A DNA stretch of 64,000 bases from Caulobacter zeae (GCF_002858925.1 NZ_PJRS01000001.1:84461-148460), one strand, 5' to 3'; counted from the stretch's first letter, positions 54,498-63,825 are shown. The notes: generated from the sequence alone by a model not told the origin. Translations and numbers: made by a program.

Positions 54498-56840
54498 CTA
54501 CCGCTTGATCGACACCGACACGCCCATGAAGCGCGGTTCGCCGGCGATGAAGGTGGGGATGCCGAAGGCGTCGCCGGTGTTGCCGGCGTCCTTGATGTAG
54601 TCCTGCTCCAACACGTTGGTGACGAAGGCGCCGAAGGTCAGCGGGCTGTTGTCGGGCTGGTATGTCAGGCGCAGGTTCAGGAGGCCGTAGGCCTTCTGCT
54701 TCTCGTCCTGCACCGTGTCCTTGATCACCCCGGTGGTGGTCTGCAGGGCGGTGATGTCGTTGTTGTTGTCGAAGAACATCTCCGACTGCCAGGTGTAGGT
54801 CGGGATCAGGGTGAAGCGGCCGACGCCCGTGTCGAAGCCGGCCTTCACGCCGATCGAGGCCTGATGGTCGGGCGACAAGCGGAAGTGGTTGCCGTCGAAC
54901 AGGCCGTTGCCGAAGCGGGCGTGGCTGTAGCCGTAGGTGGCGAAGACCAGGAAGTCCTTGGTCGCCTGGAAGTTCACCTGGCCCTCGAAGCCGGTAGCCT
55001 TGGCCTCGCCGGCGTTCAGCGGGATCACCTGGCCCGCGTCGGTGCGCTGGCTGGTCTGGAAGTTCTCGTAGTCGTAGCGATAGATCGCGCCTTCCAGGGT
55101 CAGGCGACGGTCCAGCAGGGCGGTCTTGGCGCCGGCCTCGTAGGAGGTGACCTCTTCGGCCGCCACCTCGCGGAAGGTCGCCGCCGCGCCCGGCGTGCCG
55201 TTGCTGCCGGCCAGCACCTTGGGCCGGCGGCCGGTCGAGACCGAACCGTAGAGGCTGGTGTTATCGGCCGCCTTGTAGCGCGCCACCAGGCGGTAGGTGA
55301 CGCCGTTGTCGGTGAAGTCCTGGTACTGCGCCTTGCCGTTCAGGGTAGGCTGCACGATCAGGCCGCGCTGGGTTCCGGTCTGGGCCAGCATGATGATCGA
55401 CGGGCCGCTCATCGTGGCGCCGTAGCCGCTGGTCTTGTCGTCGTAGGTGTAGCGGGCGCCGGCGGTCAGCTCGAGGCGGTCGGTGGCCTTGAAGGTGACG
55501 TCGCCGAACACGTCGTAGGAGTTGGTCTCGCCGTAGTTGGTGTATTCCTCGCGTCGGGCCGACGGCAGGGCCGCCAGCGCCGGCAGGACGTTGATCACCG
55601 ACATCGGCAGGGCGTTGGGGATCGGCAGCTGGCCGGTCAGGAAGAGGCCGGCGACCTTCTCGTTGATCAGCATCGGCACGCGCTGGCTGCCGTCCTCCCA
55701 GAACCAGCTGGCGCCGCCGAAGGCCGTGATGCGGCCGCCGGCGTCGTAGTTGAGGCGGAACTCCTGGCTGGCCGACTTGCCCTGCGCGTCCTCGGCGAAG
55801 GTCAGCATCGGCAGCGAGAAGCCGTCCGGATCGAACACTTCCTCACCGGTGAAGTAGCGATAGGCCGAGGTCGAGTTCAGCGTGAACTTGTCGTTGAGCC
55901 TGTAGCTGGCCAGGGCCGTCAGGCTCCACAGGCGACGGTTCAGGCCCAGTTCTTGGTTGTTCTCGAAGCCCTCGACGGTCGACAGCGCCGCGCCGGAATT
56001 GCGGCCCCGGTCGCCGAGCACCGCGCCGGTCTGCGGATTGGTCGGGGCGTAGGTCAGCGACTTGAACGAGGTGCCCGACGGATTGTCCTGCTGGTAGTTG
56101 TAGAGCACGTCCAGCTTGAAGCGGTCGCCCGGATCGTAGGCGATGGCCACGCGCACGGCCTGGGTGTCGGTGGAGTTGAAGTCCTCGCCGCCAAGCAGTT
56201 TCTCGACATAGCCGTCGCGCTTCTTGGAGCGGGCGGCCACGCGCACCGCCAGGGAGTCGCCGATCGGCACGTTCACCACGCCCTCGACCAGGGCGTAGCC
56301 GTTGTCGCCGCCCTCGATCTTCAGGTTGGCGGCGGCCTCGTGCCTGGCCTTGGCCTGGATGATGTTGACCGCGCCGATCAGGGCGCCGCGGCCATAGAGG
56401 GTCGACTGCGGACCCTTGGCGATCTCGACGCGCTCCAGGTCGAAGAGCTCGACATAGGAACCGCGCGACTTCGAGATCGACACGCCGTCCTGATAGACCG
56501 ACACGCGCGGCTCGGTGGTGGCCTCGCCGCTGTCGGAGGTGATGCCGCGCATCACGAAGCCGGGGTTGTTGGGCGACTGGTTCTGCACGTCGAAGCCGGG
56601 CACGAACTGGCCCAGTTCCTCGAACTCCTGCAGGCCCAGCGCTTCGAGGGTCTCGCCCGAATAGGCGGTCAGCGCGATCGGCACGTCCAGCACGCTCTGC
56701 TCGCGCTTCTGGGCGGTGACCACCACTTCCTGCACCTCGGTCGAAGTGGGGGCGGGGGCGTCGGCGGCGATGGCCTGGCCGGCGAGGCTCAGGACCAGCA
56801 GGCTGGCTCCGGCGAGCGAGGTGGTGCGGATGGCGCGCAT
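54498..56840 (-). CDS. TonB-dependent outer-membrane receptor
   Basis: A 780-residue receptor. Signal peptide MRAIRTTSLAGASLLVLSLA, cleaved after AIAADA. TonB box EVVVTAQKREQSVLDVPIAL, plug domain through VSVYQDGVSISKSRG and DLERVEIAKGPQSTLYGRGA, then a 22-strand barrel ending IPTFIAGEPRFMGVSVSIKR. GGAGGGG lies 8 nt before the ATG. This is the common Caulobacter/Sphingomonas receptor class with a RGAL-IGAVNI plug motif; the ligand (siderophore, sugar or other) is unknown. It is divergent from the pseudouridine synthase gene. Confidence 0.93.
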   Translation of the reverse strand: MRAIRTTSLAGASLLVLSLAGQAIAADAPAPTSTEVQEVVVTAQKREQSVLDVPIALTAYSGETLEALGLQEFEELGQFVPGFDVQNQSPNNPGFVMRGITSDSGEATTEPRVSVYQDGVSISKSRGSYVELFDLERVEIAKGPQSTLYGRGALIGAVNIIQAKARHEAAANLKIEGGDNGYALVEGVVNVPIGDSLAVRVAARSKKRDGYVEKLLGGEDFNSTDTQAVRVAIAYDPGDRFKLDVLYNYQQDNPSGTSFKSLTYAPTNPQTGAVLGDRGRNSGAALSTVEGFENNQELGLNRRLWSLTALASYRLNDKFTLNSTSAYRYFTGEEVFDPDGFSLPMLTFAEDAQGKSASQEFRLNYDAGGRITAFGGASWFWEDGSQRVPMLINEKVAGLFLTGQLPIPNALPMSVINVLPALAALPSARREEYTNYGETNSYDVFGDVTFKATDRLELTAGARYTYDDKTSGYGATMSGPSIIMLAQTGTQRGLIVQPTLNGKAQYQDFTDNGVTYRLVARYKAADNTSLYGSVSTGRRPKVLAGSNGTPGAAATFREVAAEEVTSYEAGAKTALLDRRLTLEGAIYRYDYENFQTSQRTDAGQVIPLNAGEAKATGFEGQVNFQATKDFLVFATYGYSHARFGNGLFDGNHFRLSPDHQASIGVKAGFDTGVGRFTLIPTYTWQSEMFFDNNNDITALQTTTGVIKDTVQDEKQKAYGLLNLRLTYQPDNSPLTFGAFVTNVLEQDYIKDAGNTGDAFGIPTFIAGEPRFMGVSVSIKR

Positions 56841-56891
56841 GGACTATTCCCCTCCAACAACTGTACGAGGCCTCGCCCCTAGGGAGCGGCC

Positions 56892-57986
56892 GTGTCGCCC
56901 GCGCGACGGGGTTGTGAAGGAGCCGTGAAACCCTTGGCCGACGCCGACGACGAGATCGAGGACCTGCAGGACGCCCCCGACGACGCAGGGGCCGCCGATA
57001 CGGATGGCGAGCGCCGCCTGCAAGGCCGTCTCGACGGAGATCTCGTCGGCCAGCGGCTCGACAAGGCGCTGGCTGCGCTGTTCGACGAACTCTCCCGCGC
57101 CCGGCTCCAAGCCCTGATGGCCGAGGGCCGCGTCTTCCGCCTCGGGGCGGACGGCCAGCCGCAAGCGGTGACCAACGGATCGGCCAAGGCCCAGGCCGGC
57201 GACTACCTGGTGGTCGAACCGCCGCCGGCCCCGGCGATTCCCGAGCCCGAGGCCATCGCGCTCAGCGTACTCTATGAAGACGCCCACCTGATCGTGGTCG
57301 ACAAGCCGGCCGGCATGGCCGTGCACCCCGCCCCCGGCAGCGAGACCGGCACCCTGGTCAACGCCCTGCTGCACCACTGCGGCGACAGCCTGTCGGGCGT
57401 CGGCGGCGTGGCCCGGCCGGGCATCGTCCATCGACTGGACAAGGAAACCTCCGGCGTCATGGTCGCGGCCAAGAGCGACGCGGCTCATCGCGGCCTGTCG
57501 GCCCTGTTCGCCACCCACGATATCGACCGCATGTACGTGGCCCTGGTGCGCGGCGCGCCGCATCCGTCGTCGGGCACGATCGAAACGCGCCTGGGCCGCT
57601 CGCCGCACGACCGCAAGAAGATGGCGGTGCTGAAGAGCGGCGGCCGCGAGGCGGTCACCCACTACAAGGTCGAGCGCACGTTCGGCGGCGATGCGGGAAA
57701 GCCGCTGGCCGCCCGGGTGTCGTGCCGGCTGGAGACCGGCCGCACCCATCAGATCCGCGTGCACATGGCCAGCAAGGGCTCGCCATGCCTGGGCGATCCG
57801 GTCTACGGCGCTGGCGCCCCCGCCGCCCCGGTCAAGGCGATCCTGGTCGAGACCGGCTTCGCGCGCCAGGCCCTGCACGCCGCCCTGCTGGGCTTCGTCC
57901 ATCCGGTGACGGGACAGGCCCTGCGCTTCGAAACCCCCCTGCCCGCCGACATGGCCGCGGTGCAGGCGGGGCTGGAGGCGCTGTGA
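56892..57986 (+). CDS. RluA-family 23S rRNA pseudouridine synthase (RluD-like)
   Basis: A 364-residue enzyme with an S4-like RNA-binding domain (about 48-100, LVGQRLDKALAALFDELSRA and RLQALMAEGRVF) and the RluA catalytic domain. The key motif is GIVHRLDKETSGVMVAAKS with the catalytic Asp, followed by RLETGRTHQIRVHMASKGSP. An acidic N-terminal extension (EIEDLQDAPDDAGAADTDGE) is unusual. GTG at 56892 follows AGGGAGCGG; a GTG at 56925 with AGGAG only 2 nt upstream is an alternative. It should make pseudouridine in helix 69 of 23S rRNA if it is RluD. Confidence 0.9.
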   Translation: MSPARRGCEGAVKPLADADDEIEDLQDAPDDAGAADTDGERRLQGRLDGDLVGQRLDKALAALFDELSRARLQALMAEGRVFRLGADGQPQAVTNGSAKAQAGDYLVVEPPPAPAIPEPEAIALSVLYEDAHLIVVDKPAGMAVHPAPGSETGTLVNALLHHCGDSLSGVGGVARPGIVHRLDKETSGVMVAAKSDAAHRGLSALFATHDIDRMYVALVRGAPHPSSGTIETRLGRSPHDRKKMAVLKSGGREAVTHYKVERTFGGDAGKPLAARVSCRLETGRTHQIRVHMASKGSPCLGDPVYGAGAPAAPVKAILVETGFARQALHAALLGFVHPVTGQALRFETPLPADMAAVQAGLEAL

Positions 57987-58063
57987 ACTTGCGCCCACGA
58001 AACATTCGCGCCCTAATTCAGCTTCGCCGCCCGCGTATCGGTTGAGGGCTGGAGATCCGTCAC

Positions 58064-58759
58064 ATGCTGTTCGCCGCCCGCCTCGTTCCTGCTTTCGCCC
58101 TCCTCGCCGCGCCCGTGCTGGCGCTCGCCGCCGGCGCCGACGACGAGGTGGTGGCCACCGCCAAGACGACGTCGAGCCCGGCCCAGGCCGCGGCCGCCCC
58201 CGCGCCGGCTGCGCCCGAGACCACCCGCCCCCTGACCACCCAGGAGCAGATCGACGCCTGGCTGAAGACCTCGCCGGTCAAGACGACGGCCCAGGACGGC
58301 CCGCTGAACCTGTCGCGCGACGACGACGCCGGGCCGATCAAGCGCAAGATCCACGGCAGCGTCGAGGTCGGCGTCGGCACCGGCGGCTATCGCCACATGT
58401 CGGCCACCGCCCTGTTCCCGGTCGGCGAGACCGGCACGCTGGGCGTCGCCGTCTCGCAGACCGAGTTCGGCAAGAACGGCCGCTGGGGCTACGGCTACGA
58501 CGACTTCGGCTACGGGGGCCCCGGCTATGGCGGCCTTGGCTACGGCGGGCTCGGATACGGCGGCTATGGCTACGGCCCCTACGCCCGCGGCGGCAAGAGC
58601 CAGTCGGTGGCCGTATCGCTCGACATGTCCGGCCGCGGCGCGGCCGCCGAGCGCTGCGTCGACGGCCTGCGCGCCGACGACGGCCGCTATGTCGAACCGC
58701 TGTGGGCCACGCAGATGCGCGGCTCCCAGCGCCCCTGCGACATCGACGACCGTCGCTGA
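58064..58759 (+). CDS. Exported Gly/Tyr-rich protein of unknown function
   Basis: A 231-residue protein with a signal peptide (MLFAARLVPAFALLAAPVLA then LAAGA), a Pro/Ala/Thr-rich stretch (about 35-62), and a core domain ending with two Cys (AERCVDGLRADDGRY and RPCDIDDR). In the middle is a Gly-Tyr run (GYGGPGYGGLGYGGLGYGGY). GGAG lies 9 nt before the ATG. It probably works in the periplasm or at the envelope. No family recognised. Confidence 0.75.
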   Translation: MLFAARLVPAFALLAAPVLALAAGADDEVVATAKTTSSPAQAAAAPAPAAPETTRPLTTQEQIDAWLKTSPVKTTAQDGPLNLSRDDDAGPIKRKIHGSVEVGVGTGGYRHMSATALFPVGETGTLGVAVSQTEFGKNGRWGYGYDDFGYGGPGYGGLGYGGLGYGGYGYGPYARGGKSQSVAVSLDMSGRGAAAERCVDGLRADDGRYVEPLWATQMRGSQRPCDIDDRR

Positions 58760-58837
58760 CCGGACGATTGCGGCGTTCGCCGAAGCTTAACGGCTTGCCG
58801 TCATGGTGCCCGCAAACGGGGACCTTCAGGCGTAAGC

Positions 58838-59677
58838 ATGCAGCCGGAAATCACAGCGTACCACCACGCCGCCAGCGGGCGCGTGACCTATCTCGTCTCT
58901 GATCCGGCGACCCTGCTCTGCGCCATCGTCGATCCGGTGCTGGACTTCGATCCGGCCACCGGCGAGACCTCGACCGCCTTCGTCGACGCCATCATCGCCG
59001 ACATTCGCGAGAAGGACCTGGGGCCGACCTGGATCCTCGAGACTGCCGTCCATACCGGCCACCTGTCGGCCGCCGGCCACCTGAAGTACGAGACCGGGGC
59101 CTCGGTCGCCATCGGCGCCTACGTCCTGGAAAGCCTGCAACGCCTCGTCCCCGCCCTCGGCGCCGAGGGCGTCGACCTCGAAGGCTGGGACTTCGACAAG
59201 CTGGCCCGCGAGGACGACGAGCCGCTGATCATGGGCGGGATCGCGTTCCACCCCATCGCCCTCTCCGGCCGCCTGCCCGGCGCCGTGGCCTACAAGGCCG
59301 GCGACGTGGTCTTCGTCGGCGACGCCCTCCTGCCGACCGGCCTGCCGGCCAGCGATGCGCCCGGCGCCGACGCCGCCGGCCTGTTCGCCGACGCCCGCAA
59401 GCTGCTGGCCCTGCCTGACGACGTGCGGGTGCTGTCCAGCTGGGCCGGCGCCGACCCGGCCGCCGCCGACACCACCGTCGCCGCCCAGAAAGCCGCCAAT
59501 CCTGACGCCGGCGACGGCGTGACGGCGGCGCAGTTCACGGCCCGCCGCGCCGGCGAGAGCGCCGAACCCTCGGCCCTGACGATCGCCGCCCTCGACGTGG
59601 CGGTGCGGTCGGGCAAGCTGCCGCCGGCCGACGAGAACGGCGTGCGCTTTCCGCCGCGGAACATTCGTTCTCTTTAA
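58838..59677 (+). CDS. Metallo-beta-lactamase-fold protein lacking the metal ligands
   Basis: A 279-residue protein aligned by eye with ETHE1/BLH-type MBL-fold hydrolases (SGRVTYLVSDPATLLCAIVD, AVAYKAGDVVFVGDALL, and the C-terminal SGKLPPADENGVRF). The metal motif THxHADH is changed to TAVHTGH (69-75): the first His is Ala and the Asp is Gly. The later His (usually SGHTPG) is Arg in LSGRLPG, and the last His (usually PGHDY) is replaced in VLSSWAGAD. It therefore should not bind the normal metal set. An open GC-rich frame with good codon bias argues that it is still a working gene, perhaps in binding or regulation. Confidence 0.8.
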   Translation: MQPEITAYHHAASGRVTYLVSDPATLLCAIVDPVLDFDPATGETSTAFVDAIIADIREKDLGPTWILETAVHTGHLSAAGHLKYETGASVAIGAYVLESLQRLVPALGAEGVDLEGWDFDKLAREDDEPLIMGGIAFHPIALSGRLPGAVAYKAGDVVFVGDALLPTGLPASDAPGADAAGLFADARKLLALPDDVRVLSSWAGADPAAADTTVAAQKAANPDAGDGVTAAQFTARRAGESAEPSALTIAALDVAVRSGKLPPADENGVRFPPRNIRSL

Positions 59678-59746
59678 AAACCCACTTGCCACGACGACCA
59701 CCGGCGCGCCTAATGCTTCGCACGTGAAGTATCAGGAGCCGCCGCC

Positions 59747-60166
59747 ATGGCCGACGAACAGAGCGCCAACCTCACCGCCGTCCAGGCCGGCAGCCTGCCC
59801 GACCATCTGGGCCTGCAATGGCAGGAGGCCAAGCCGGGCTTGGTGCGGGGCCGCTTCGACGTCGCGCGCCACCACATGGCCCCCAACGGCTTCCTGCACG
59901 CCGCCGCCGTGATCGCGCTCGCCGACTCGGCCAGCGGCTACGGCTGCGTCGTCTCGCTGCCCGAGGGCGCGACCGGCTTCACCACCATCGAGCTGAAGTC
60001 GAACTTCCTGGGCACGGCCCGCGACGGCGGCGTGGCCTGCGAGGCCAAGCTCGTGCACGGCGGCCGCAACACCCAGGTCTGGGACGCCGTCGTCACCGCC
60101 GAAGGCACGGGGAAAACCATCGCTCTTTTCCGCTGCACCCAGATGATTTTGTACCCGAAGGCCTGA
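59747..60166 (+). CDS. PaaI-type hotdog-fold thioesterase
   Basis: A 139-residue hotdog thioesterase. MAPNGFLHAAAVIALADSAS is the family signature with the Asn/Gly-His region and catalytic Asp, followed by TTIELKSNFLGTARDGGVAC and the C-terminal GKTIALFRCTQMILYP. It should hydrolyse an aryl- or acyl-CoA in the cytosol. ATG at 59747. A GC-rich inverted repeat (CGGAGGG/CCCTCCG near 60174-60197) follows the stop and may help termination. Confidence 0.88.
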   Translation: MADEQSANLTAVQAGSLPDHLGLQWQEAKPGLVRGRFDVARHHMAPNGFLHAAAVIALADSASGYGCVVSLPEGATGFTTIELKSNFLGTARDGGVACEAKLVHGGRNTQVWDAVVTAEGTGKTIALFRCTQMILYPKA

Positions 60167-60302
60167 CCCGCGACGGAGGGTCGCGGCCCTCCGCGAGAAA
60201 AGACGAAAAACCGCGTCATAGCCTCTTGCGCTCTTCCGGCGTCGCGGATAGGTATCCCGCCCTCACTCAAGACCGGCCAAAAGCTGGTCACGAAGACCCC
60301 CT

Positions 60303-60392
<90 letters not shown>

Positions 60393-60413
60393 TTACCCCC
60401 TGAAAATCGAGCT

Positions 60414-60833
60414 TTAGAACTCGCCGACGAGCCAATCGTCGAGCAGGTTCAGCTGACGTGCGCAGTACAGCAGCCATGGCAGCCGCTTTCTGCTGACTCC
60501 GTCTGGGGAAACAGCCTTCAACCTTGCGATCCAGAGATCATCGCGCTCACTGAGATCCGCTCGCCCTTCGTAGCAGTCGCTGATCAGCGATTTGATGCTG
60601 AAGCCATCGAAAACCCTGATCAGTTGCCTCCGGTCCCTGATCTGAAGCAGCCTCTCAGCTTGCTCGGTGGTCAGTCCCCTGTCGAGCAACAGCAATTCGA
60701 GCTTCTTGCAGAACTTGCGCTCCCACACCGAGAGCACGTGCTCGCCAAGCGCAAGAACACTGGCGACGACACGACGCGCCAGAGCACGATCTCTCTTTAT
60801 CGCTTCGACTTCACGCCACGACACCATTGCCAC
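60414..60833 (-). CDS. Unknown protein of atypical composition next to tRNA-Ser
   Basis: A 139-residue charged helical protein (VVASVLALGEHVLSVWERKF, LTTEQAERLLQIRDRRQLIR, ISDCYEGRADLSERDDLWIA) ending LYCARQLNLLDDWLVGEF. No family recognised. Base composition is visibly lower in GC than the neighbours: 33 of 60 bases are G or C in 60481-60540, against well over 65 percent in flanking genes. The position beside a tRNA suggests it may have arrived with a mobile element, but no integrase or att repeat is seen. The ATG at 60833 or 60827 may be used. Confidence 0.65.
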   Translation of the reverse strand: MAMVSWREVEAIKRDRALARRVVASVLALGEHVLSVWERKFCKKLELLLLDRGLTTEQAERLLQIRDRRQLIRVFDGFSIKSLISDCYEGRADLSERDDLWIARLKAVSPDGVSRKRLPWLLYCARQLNLLDDWLVGEF

Positions 60834-60928
60834 CTCGCCCGTAAGACGCGGATTACTGGTACGCTGGATGTGGAGAACTATGTGGAAGATGCCGTGAGTC
60901 GCGCCAACCGTGAATGACGGTTAGAAAT

Positions 60929-61930
60929 TCAGCCCCGCCGCGTGCTCTCGCGCTCGACCAGCCGTGACGGCACGGTCCGCGCCACGCAGGTCGCGCCAGC
61001 TTCGAGGTCGAGCAGCTCCATCGCCACCGCAACGTGAGCGTCGACGTCCTGGTCGAACGAGGTCAGGCGGTAGGGGGCCCAGGCGGCCATGTCGAGATTG
61101 TCGAAGCCGACCACCAGCACGTCGCCCGGCGCGCTCAGGCCGAAGTCCTCGCGCAGCACGTCGATGACGCCGAAGGCGGCCAGGTCGTTGGCGCAGAAGA
61201 GAGCGTCCGGCCGCTCGGCTCCGGAGAACAGGTCGCGCGCCGCCTGCTCGCCGCTGGCGTAGTCGTAGCCGCCGCCCGCTCGCGTGGCCGGCGGCAGGCC
61301 CAGCGTCGCCAGGCCATGGGCGAAGCCGGCCTCGCGGGCGACCTGGGCCGGGCTGTCGGCCGGTCCGGCCACGAAGCCGAAGCGCGTCCCGCCCCGCTCG
61401 CGCAGCAGGCGGGCGGCCGCTTCGCCGGCGGCGAAATTGTCGGACGACACCGAGCGGATCCAGTCGCCGGCCAGATCCGAGTTCAGGGTGACGATCGGGA
61501 TGCGCAGCTTCGACAGCTGGTCGGCGGCCGCCTGCGACGTCAGGGCCAGGGCCGAGACCACCGCGTCGACGCGATAGCCGGCCAGCTGGTCGACGACGCC
61601 GTCGAGGATGCGGTCGCTCTCGACCCGCACCAGCATCATCTGCAGCCCCGCCGCGGTTAGGGCCTTGGAGAAGGCCTCCAGCGTCATGGCGAAATAGGGA
61701 TTGTAGAAACCGCCCACAACGACGGCGACGATGCCCGAGCGGTTGGTCTGCAGGATCTTGGGCAGCAGGTTGGGCCGATAGCCCAGGGCCTGCGCCGCCT
61801 CCAGGATCCTGGCGCGCGTCGCTTCGGCGATCCGGGCGCCGGGCGTGAAGGCGCGCGACACCGCCGACTGCGACACCCCCGCCGCCCTGGCCACGTCGGT
61901 CGACGACGGCGGTCGCCAGTTTCCGCTCAT
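60929..61930 (-). CDS. LacI-family transcriptional regulator
   Basis: A 333-residue repressor. The N-terminal HTH is STDVARAAGVSQSAVSRAFT followed by the hinge ALGYRPN. The periplasmic-binding-fold sensor contains GIVAVVVGGFYNPYFAM, SVSSDNFAAGEAAARLL, RPDALFCANDLAAFGVIDVL and the C-terminal LTSFDQDVDAH. The effector is likely a sugar or nucleoside but cannot be named. It is divergent from an MFS exporter, its likely target, with a near-perfect palindrome between them. Confidence 0.93.
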   Translation of the reverse strand: MSGNWRPPSSTDVARAAGVSQSAVSRAFTPGARIAEATRARILEAAQALGYRPNLLPKILQTNRSGIVAVVVGGFYNPYFAMTLEAFSKALTAAGLQMMLVRVESDRILDGVVDQLAGYRVDAVVSALALTSQAAADQLSKLRIPIVTLNSDLAGDWIRSVSSDNFAAGEAAARLLRERGGTRFGFVAGPADSPAQVAREAGFAHGLATLGLPPATRAGGGYDYASGEQAARDLFSGAERPDALFCANDLAAFGVIDVLREDFGLSAPGDVLVVGFDNLDMAAWAPYRLTSFDQDVDAHVAVAMELLDLEAGATCVARTVPSRLVERESTRRG

Positions 61931-61995
61931 GCGGCGATCCCTCGCGCGATTTTCCCCTCGCCGTCCCTATTAGAGGCTTGCGTTCGGAATGGCGA

Positions 61996-62011
61996 GTGAA
62001 TAGCTATGCAC
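61996..62011. promoter_or_regulatory. Palindrome between LacI regulator and MFS gene, candidate operator
   Basis: GTGAATAGCTATGCAC is a 16-bp inverted repeat with 7 of 8 half-site matches. It lies in the 205-bp divergent spacer, 66 bp upstream of the lacI-type gene and 125 bp upstream of the MFS gene. LacI-type dimers bind such near-symmetrical sites. Confidence 0.45.
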
Positions 62012-62135
62012 ACATTCGACCAACCGCAGCGCGGCTCCTAACCGCGCGCCGTCTCCGCCGGGCCTTCGCGTCCGGGCGGGCGATAGGCGCGTGCGCGACC
62101 GGCCTCGCCGCTTTCCGTTCCAGCAAGGTCCGCCA

Positions 62136-63326
62136 ATGAGCGTCCCCGCCCGCAGCGCCCCTTCCGCCGCGCTCGTCCAACTGGCCCTGGCCCTGGGCGG
62201 CTTCGCCATCGGCACCACCGAGTTCGCCTCGATGAGCCTGCTGCCCGACTTCGCCCGCGCCCTGGGCGTGGACGAGCCGACCGCCGGTCACGCCATCAGC
62301 GCCTATGCCCTGGGCGTCGTCGTCGGCGCGCCGGTGATCGCCGTGCTGGCGGCCAGGATCGCCCGCCGCACCCTGCTTGTCGGCCTGATGGTGCTGTTCG
62401 CCATCGGCAACGGCCTGTCGGCGCTGTCGCCCAATTTCGAGACCATGGTGATCTTCCGCTTCCTCAGCGGTTTGCCGCACGGGGCCTATTTCGGCGTCGC
62501 GGCCCTGGTCGCCGCCTCGCTGGCCGCGCCCGACAAGCGGGCCTCGGCGGTGGCGCGGGTGATGATCGGCCTGACCGTGGCCACCATCGTCGGCGTGCCC
62601 CTGGCCAACGCCGTGGGCCAATGGATCGGCTGGCGCTGGGGCTTCGTCATCGTCTCGGCCCTGGCGACCTTGACGGCCGTCTCGGTGTTCCTGCTGGCCC
62701 CGCGCGAGCCCGCGCCGAAGGACGCCAGCCCCCTGCGCGAGCTGTCGGCCCTGGCCAGCCGCCGCGTCTGGTTGACCCTGGGCATCGGCGCCATCGGCTT
62801 TGGCGGCATGTTCGCGGTCTACACCTACCTGGCCTCGACCCTGGTCGAGGTCACCCACGCCTCGCCCGCCGCCCTGCCCGGCGTGCTGATGGTGTTCGGC
62901 CTGGGCATGACCGCCGGCACCCTGGTCTGCGCCTGGGCCGCCGACCGCGCACTGATGCCGGCCGTCGGCGCCATCCTGCTATGGAGCGTCGCCTCGCTGG
63001 CCCTCTATCCGATGGCCGTCGGCAGCCTGTGGACCCTGGTCCCGGTGGTGTTCCTGATCGGCTGCGGCGGCGGCCTGGGCGCGGCCCTGCAGACCCGCCT
63101 GATGGACGTGGCCGGCGAGGCCCAGACCCTGGCGGCGGCGCTGAACCACTCGGCCTTCAACACTGCCAACGCGCTGGGCCCGTGGCTGGCCGGACTGGCC
63201 GTCTCGGCCGGCTTCGGCTGGCGCTCGACCGGCTGGGTCGGCTGCGCCCTGGCGGCCGGCGGCTTCGTGATCTGGGCGATCGCCGTCTGGGACGACCGCC
63301 GCGAGCGGGCCCTGGCGGCGGCCTAG
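62136..63326 (+). CDS. MFS transporter (AraJ/YdhP-type sugar or drug exporter)
   Basis: A 396-residue, twelve-helix major-facilitator protein. LALALGGFAIGTTEFASMSL and LLPDFARALGVDEPTAGHAI match the AraJ/SotB/YdhP group (LAxxxFxxGTxEF). ARRTLLVGLMVLFAIGNGLS is the loop 2-3 region. ATG at 62136 with AAGG 8 nt upstream. The stop shares CTAG with the convergent gene. It probably exports sugars or small drugs under control of the divergent LacI regulator. Confidence 0.9.
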   Translation: MSVPARSAPSAALVQLALALGGFAIGTTEFASMSLLPDFARALGVDEPTAGHAISAYALGVVVGAPVIAVLAARIARRTLLVGLMVLFAIGNGLSALSPNFETMVIFRFLSGLPHGAYFGVAALVAASLAAPDKRASAVARVMIGLTVATIVGVPLANAVGQWIGWRWGFVIVSALATLTAVSVFLLAPREPAPKDASPLRELSALASRRVWLTLGIGAIGFGGMFAVYTYLASTLVEVTHASPAALPGVLMVFGLGMTAGTLVCAWAADRALMPAVGAILLWSVASLALYPMAVGSLWTLVPVVFLIGCGGGLGAALQTRLMDVAGEAQTLAAALNHSAFNTANALGPWLAGLAVSAGFGWRSTGWVGCALAAGGFVIWAIAVWDDRRERALAAA

Positions 63327-63762
63327 GGGCCGGCCGGCTTCGGCGCCGGCGTCCAGGGCCAGACCTTGCGCCGGTCCGACTTCAGGATCTTGTCCTCGTA
63401 AGCCGCCTCGGTTTCTGTCAGGGGCGCGGAATACACATCGGGACCGCCGTACAGCACCATTCGGGTGCGCAGGCCGACCTCGGTGTAGGCCTCATGGCAG
63501 GACGTCGGGCGGCGACCCTGAACTCCGCCCTGGCCGGGCCCTTGAGCACATGCTCGGCCCTGACCACGGCGGGCTCCTCCTCGCTGCGATAGGGCGCGAT
63601 GACCTCGCCGTCGATGACGGCCGCGGCTTCGGCGATCGTCTCGCGCGCGCGGCGCATCTTCTCGTAGTTGCTCGGTTCCTCGATCACGACGATGGAGCAG
63701 GCGCTCGCTTGCGCGCCCAGGCTCATGGCCGCGGCCGCCGCCGTTCCGACAAGACAACCCAA
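63323..63762 (-). pseudogene. Frameshifted exported protein gene
   Basis: The coding signal is split between two frames. From TTG 63762 (with GGGAG about 9 nt upstream) it encodes a signal peptide (LVGTAAAAAMSLGAQASA) and ACSIVVIEEPSNYEKMRRAR through VVRAEHVLKGPARAEFRV. From about 63510 the protein-like reading moves to another frame: TSCHEAYTEVGLRTRMVLYG, then DVYSAPLTETEAAYEDKILK to the stop at 63323. Both frames keep high third-position GC in their own segments. A one-base deletion near 63498-63512 (a G/C-rich run) explains it; a sequencing error there cannot be excluded. Function unknown. Confidence 0.7.
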
Positions 63763-63825
63763 CGCATCGCCGCTCCCCCTCGCCGCTGCGCATAGTGCAT
63801 GGCGCGAAGGAGCGGCCAAGGGCCA

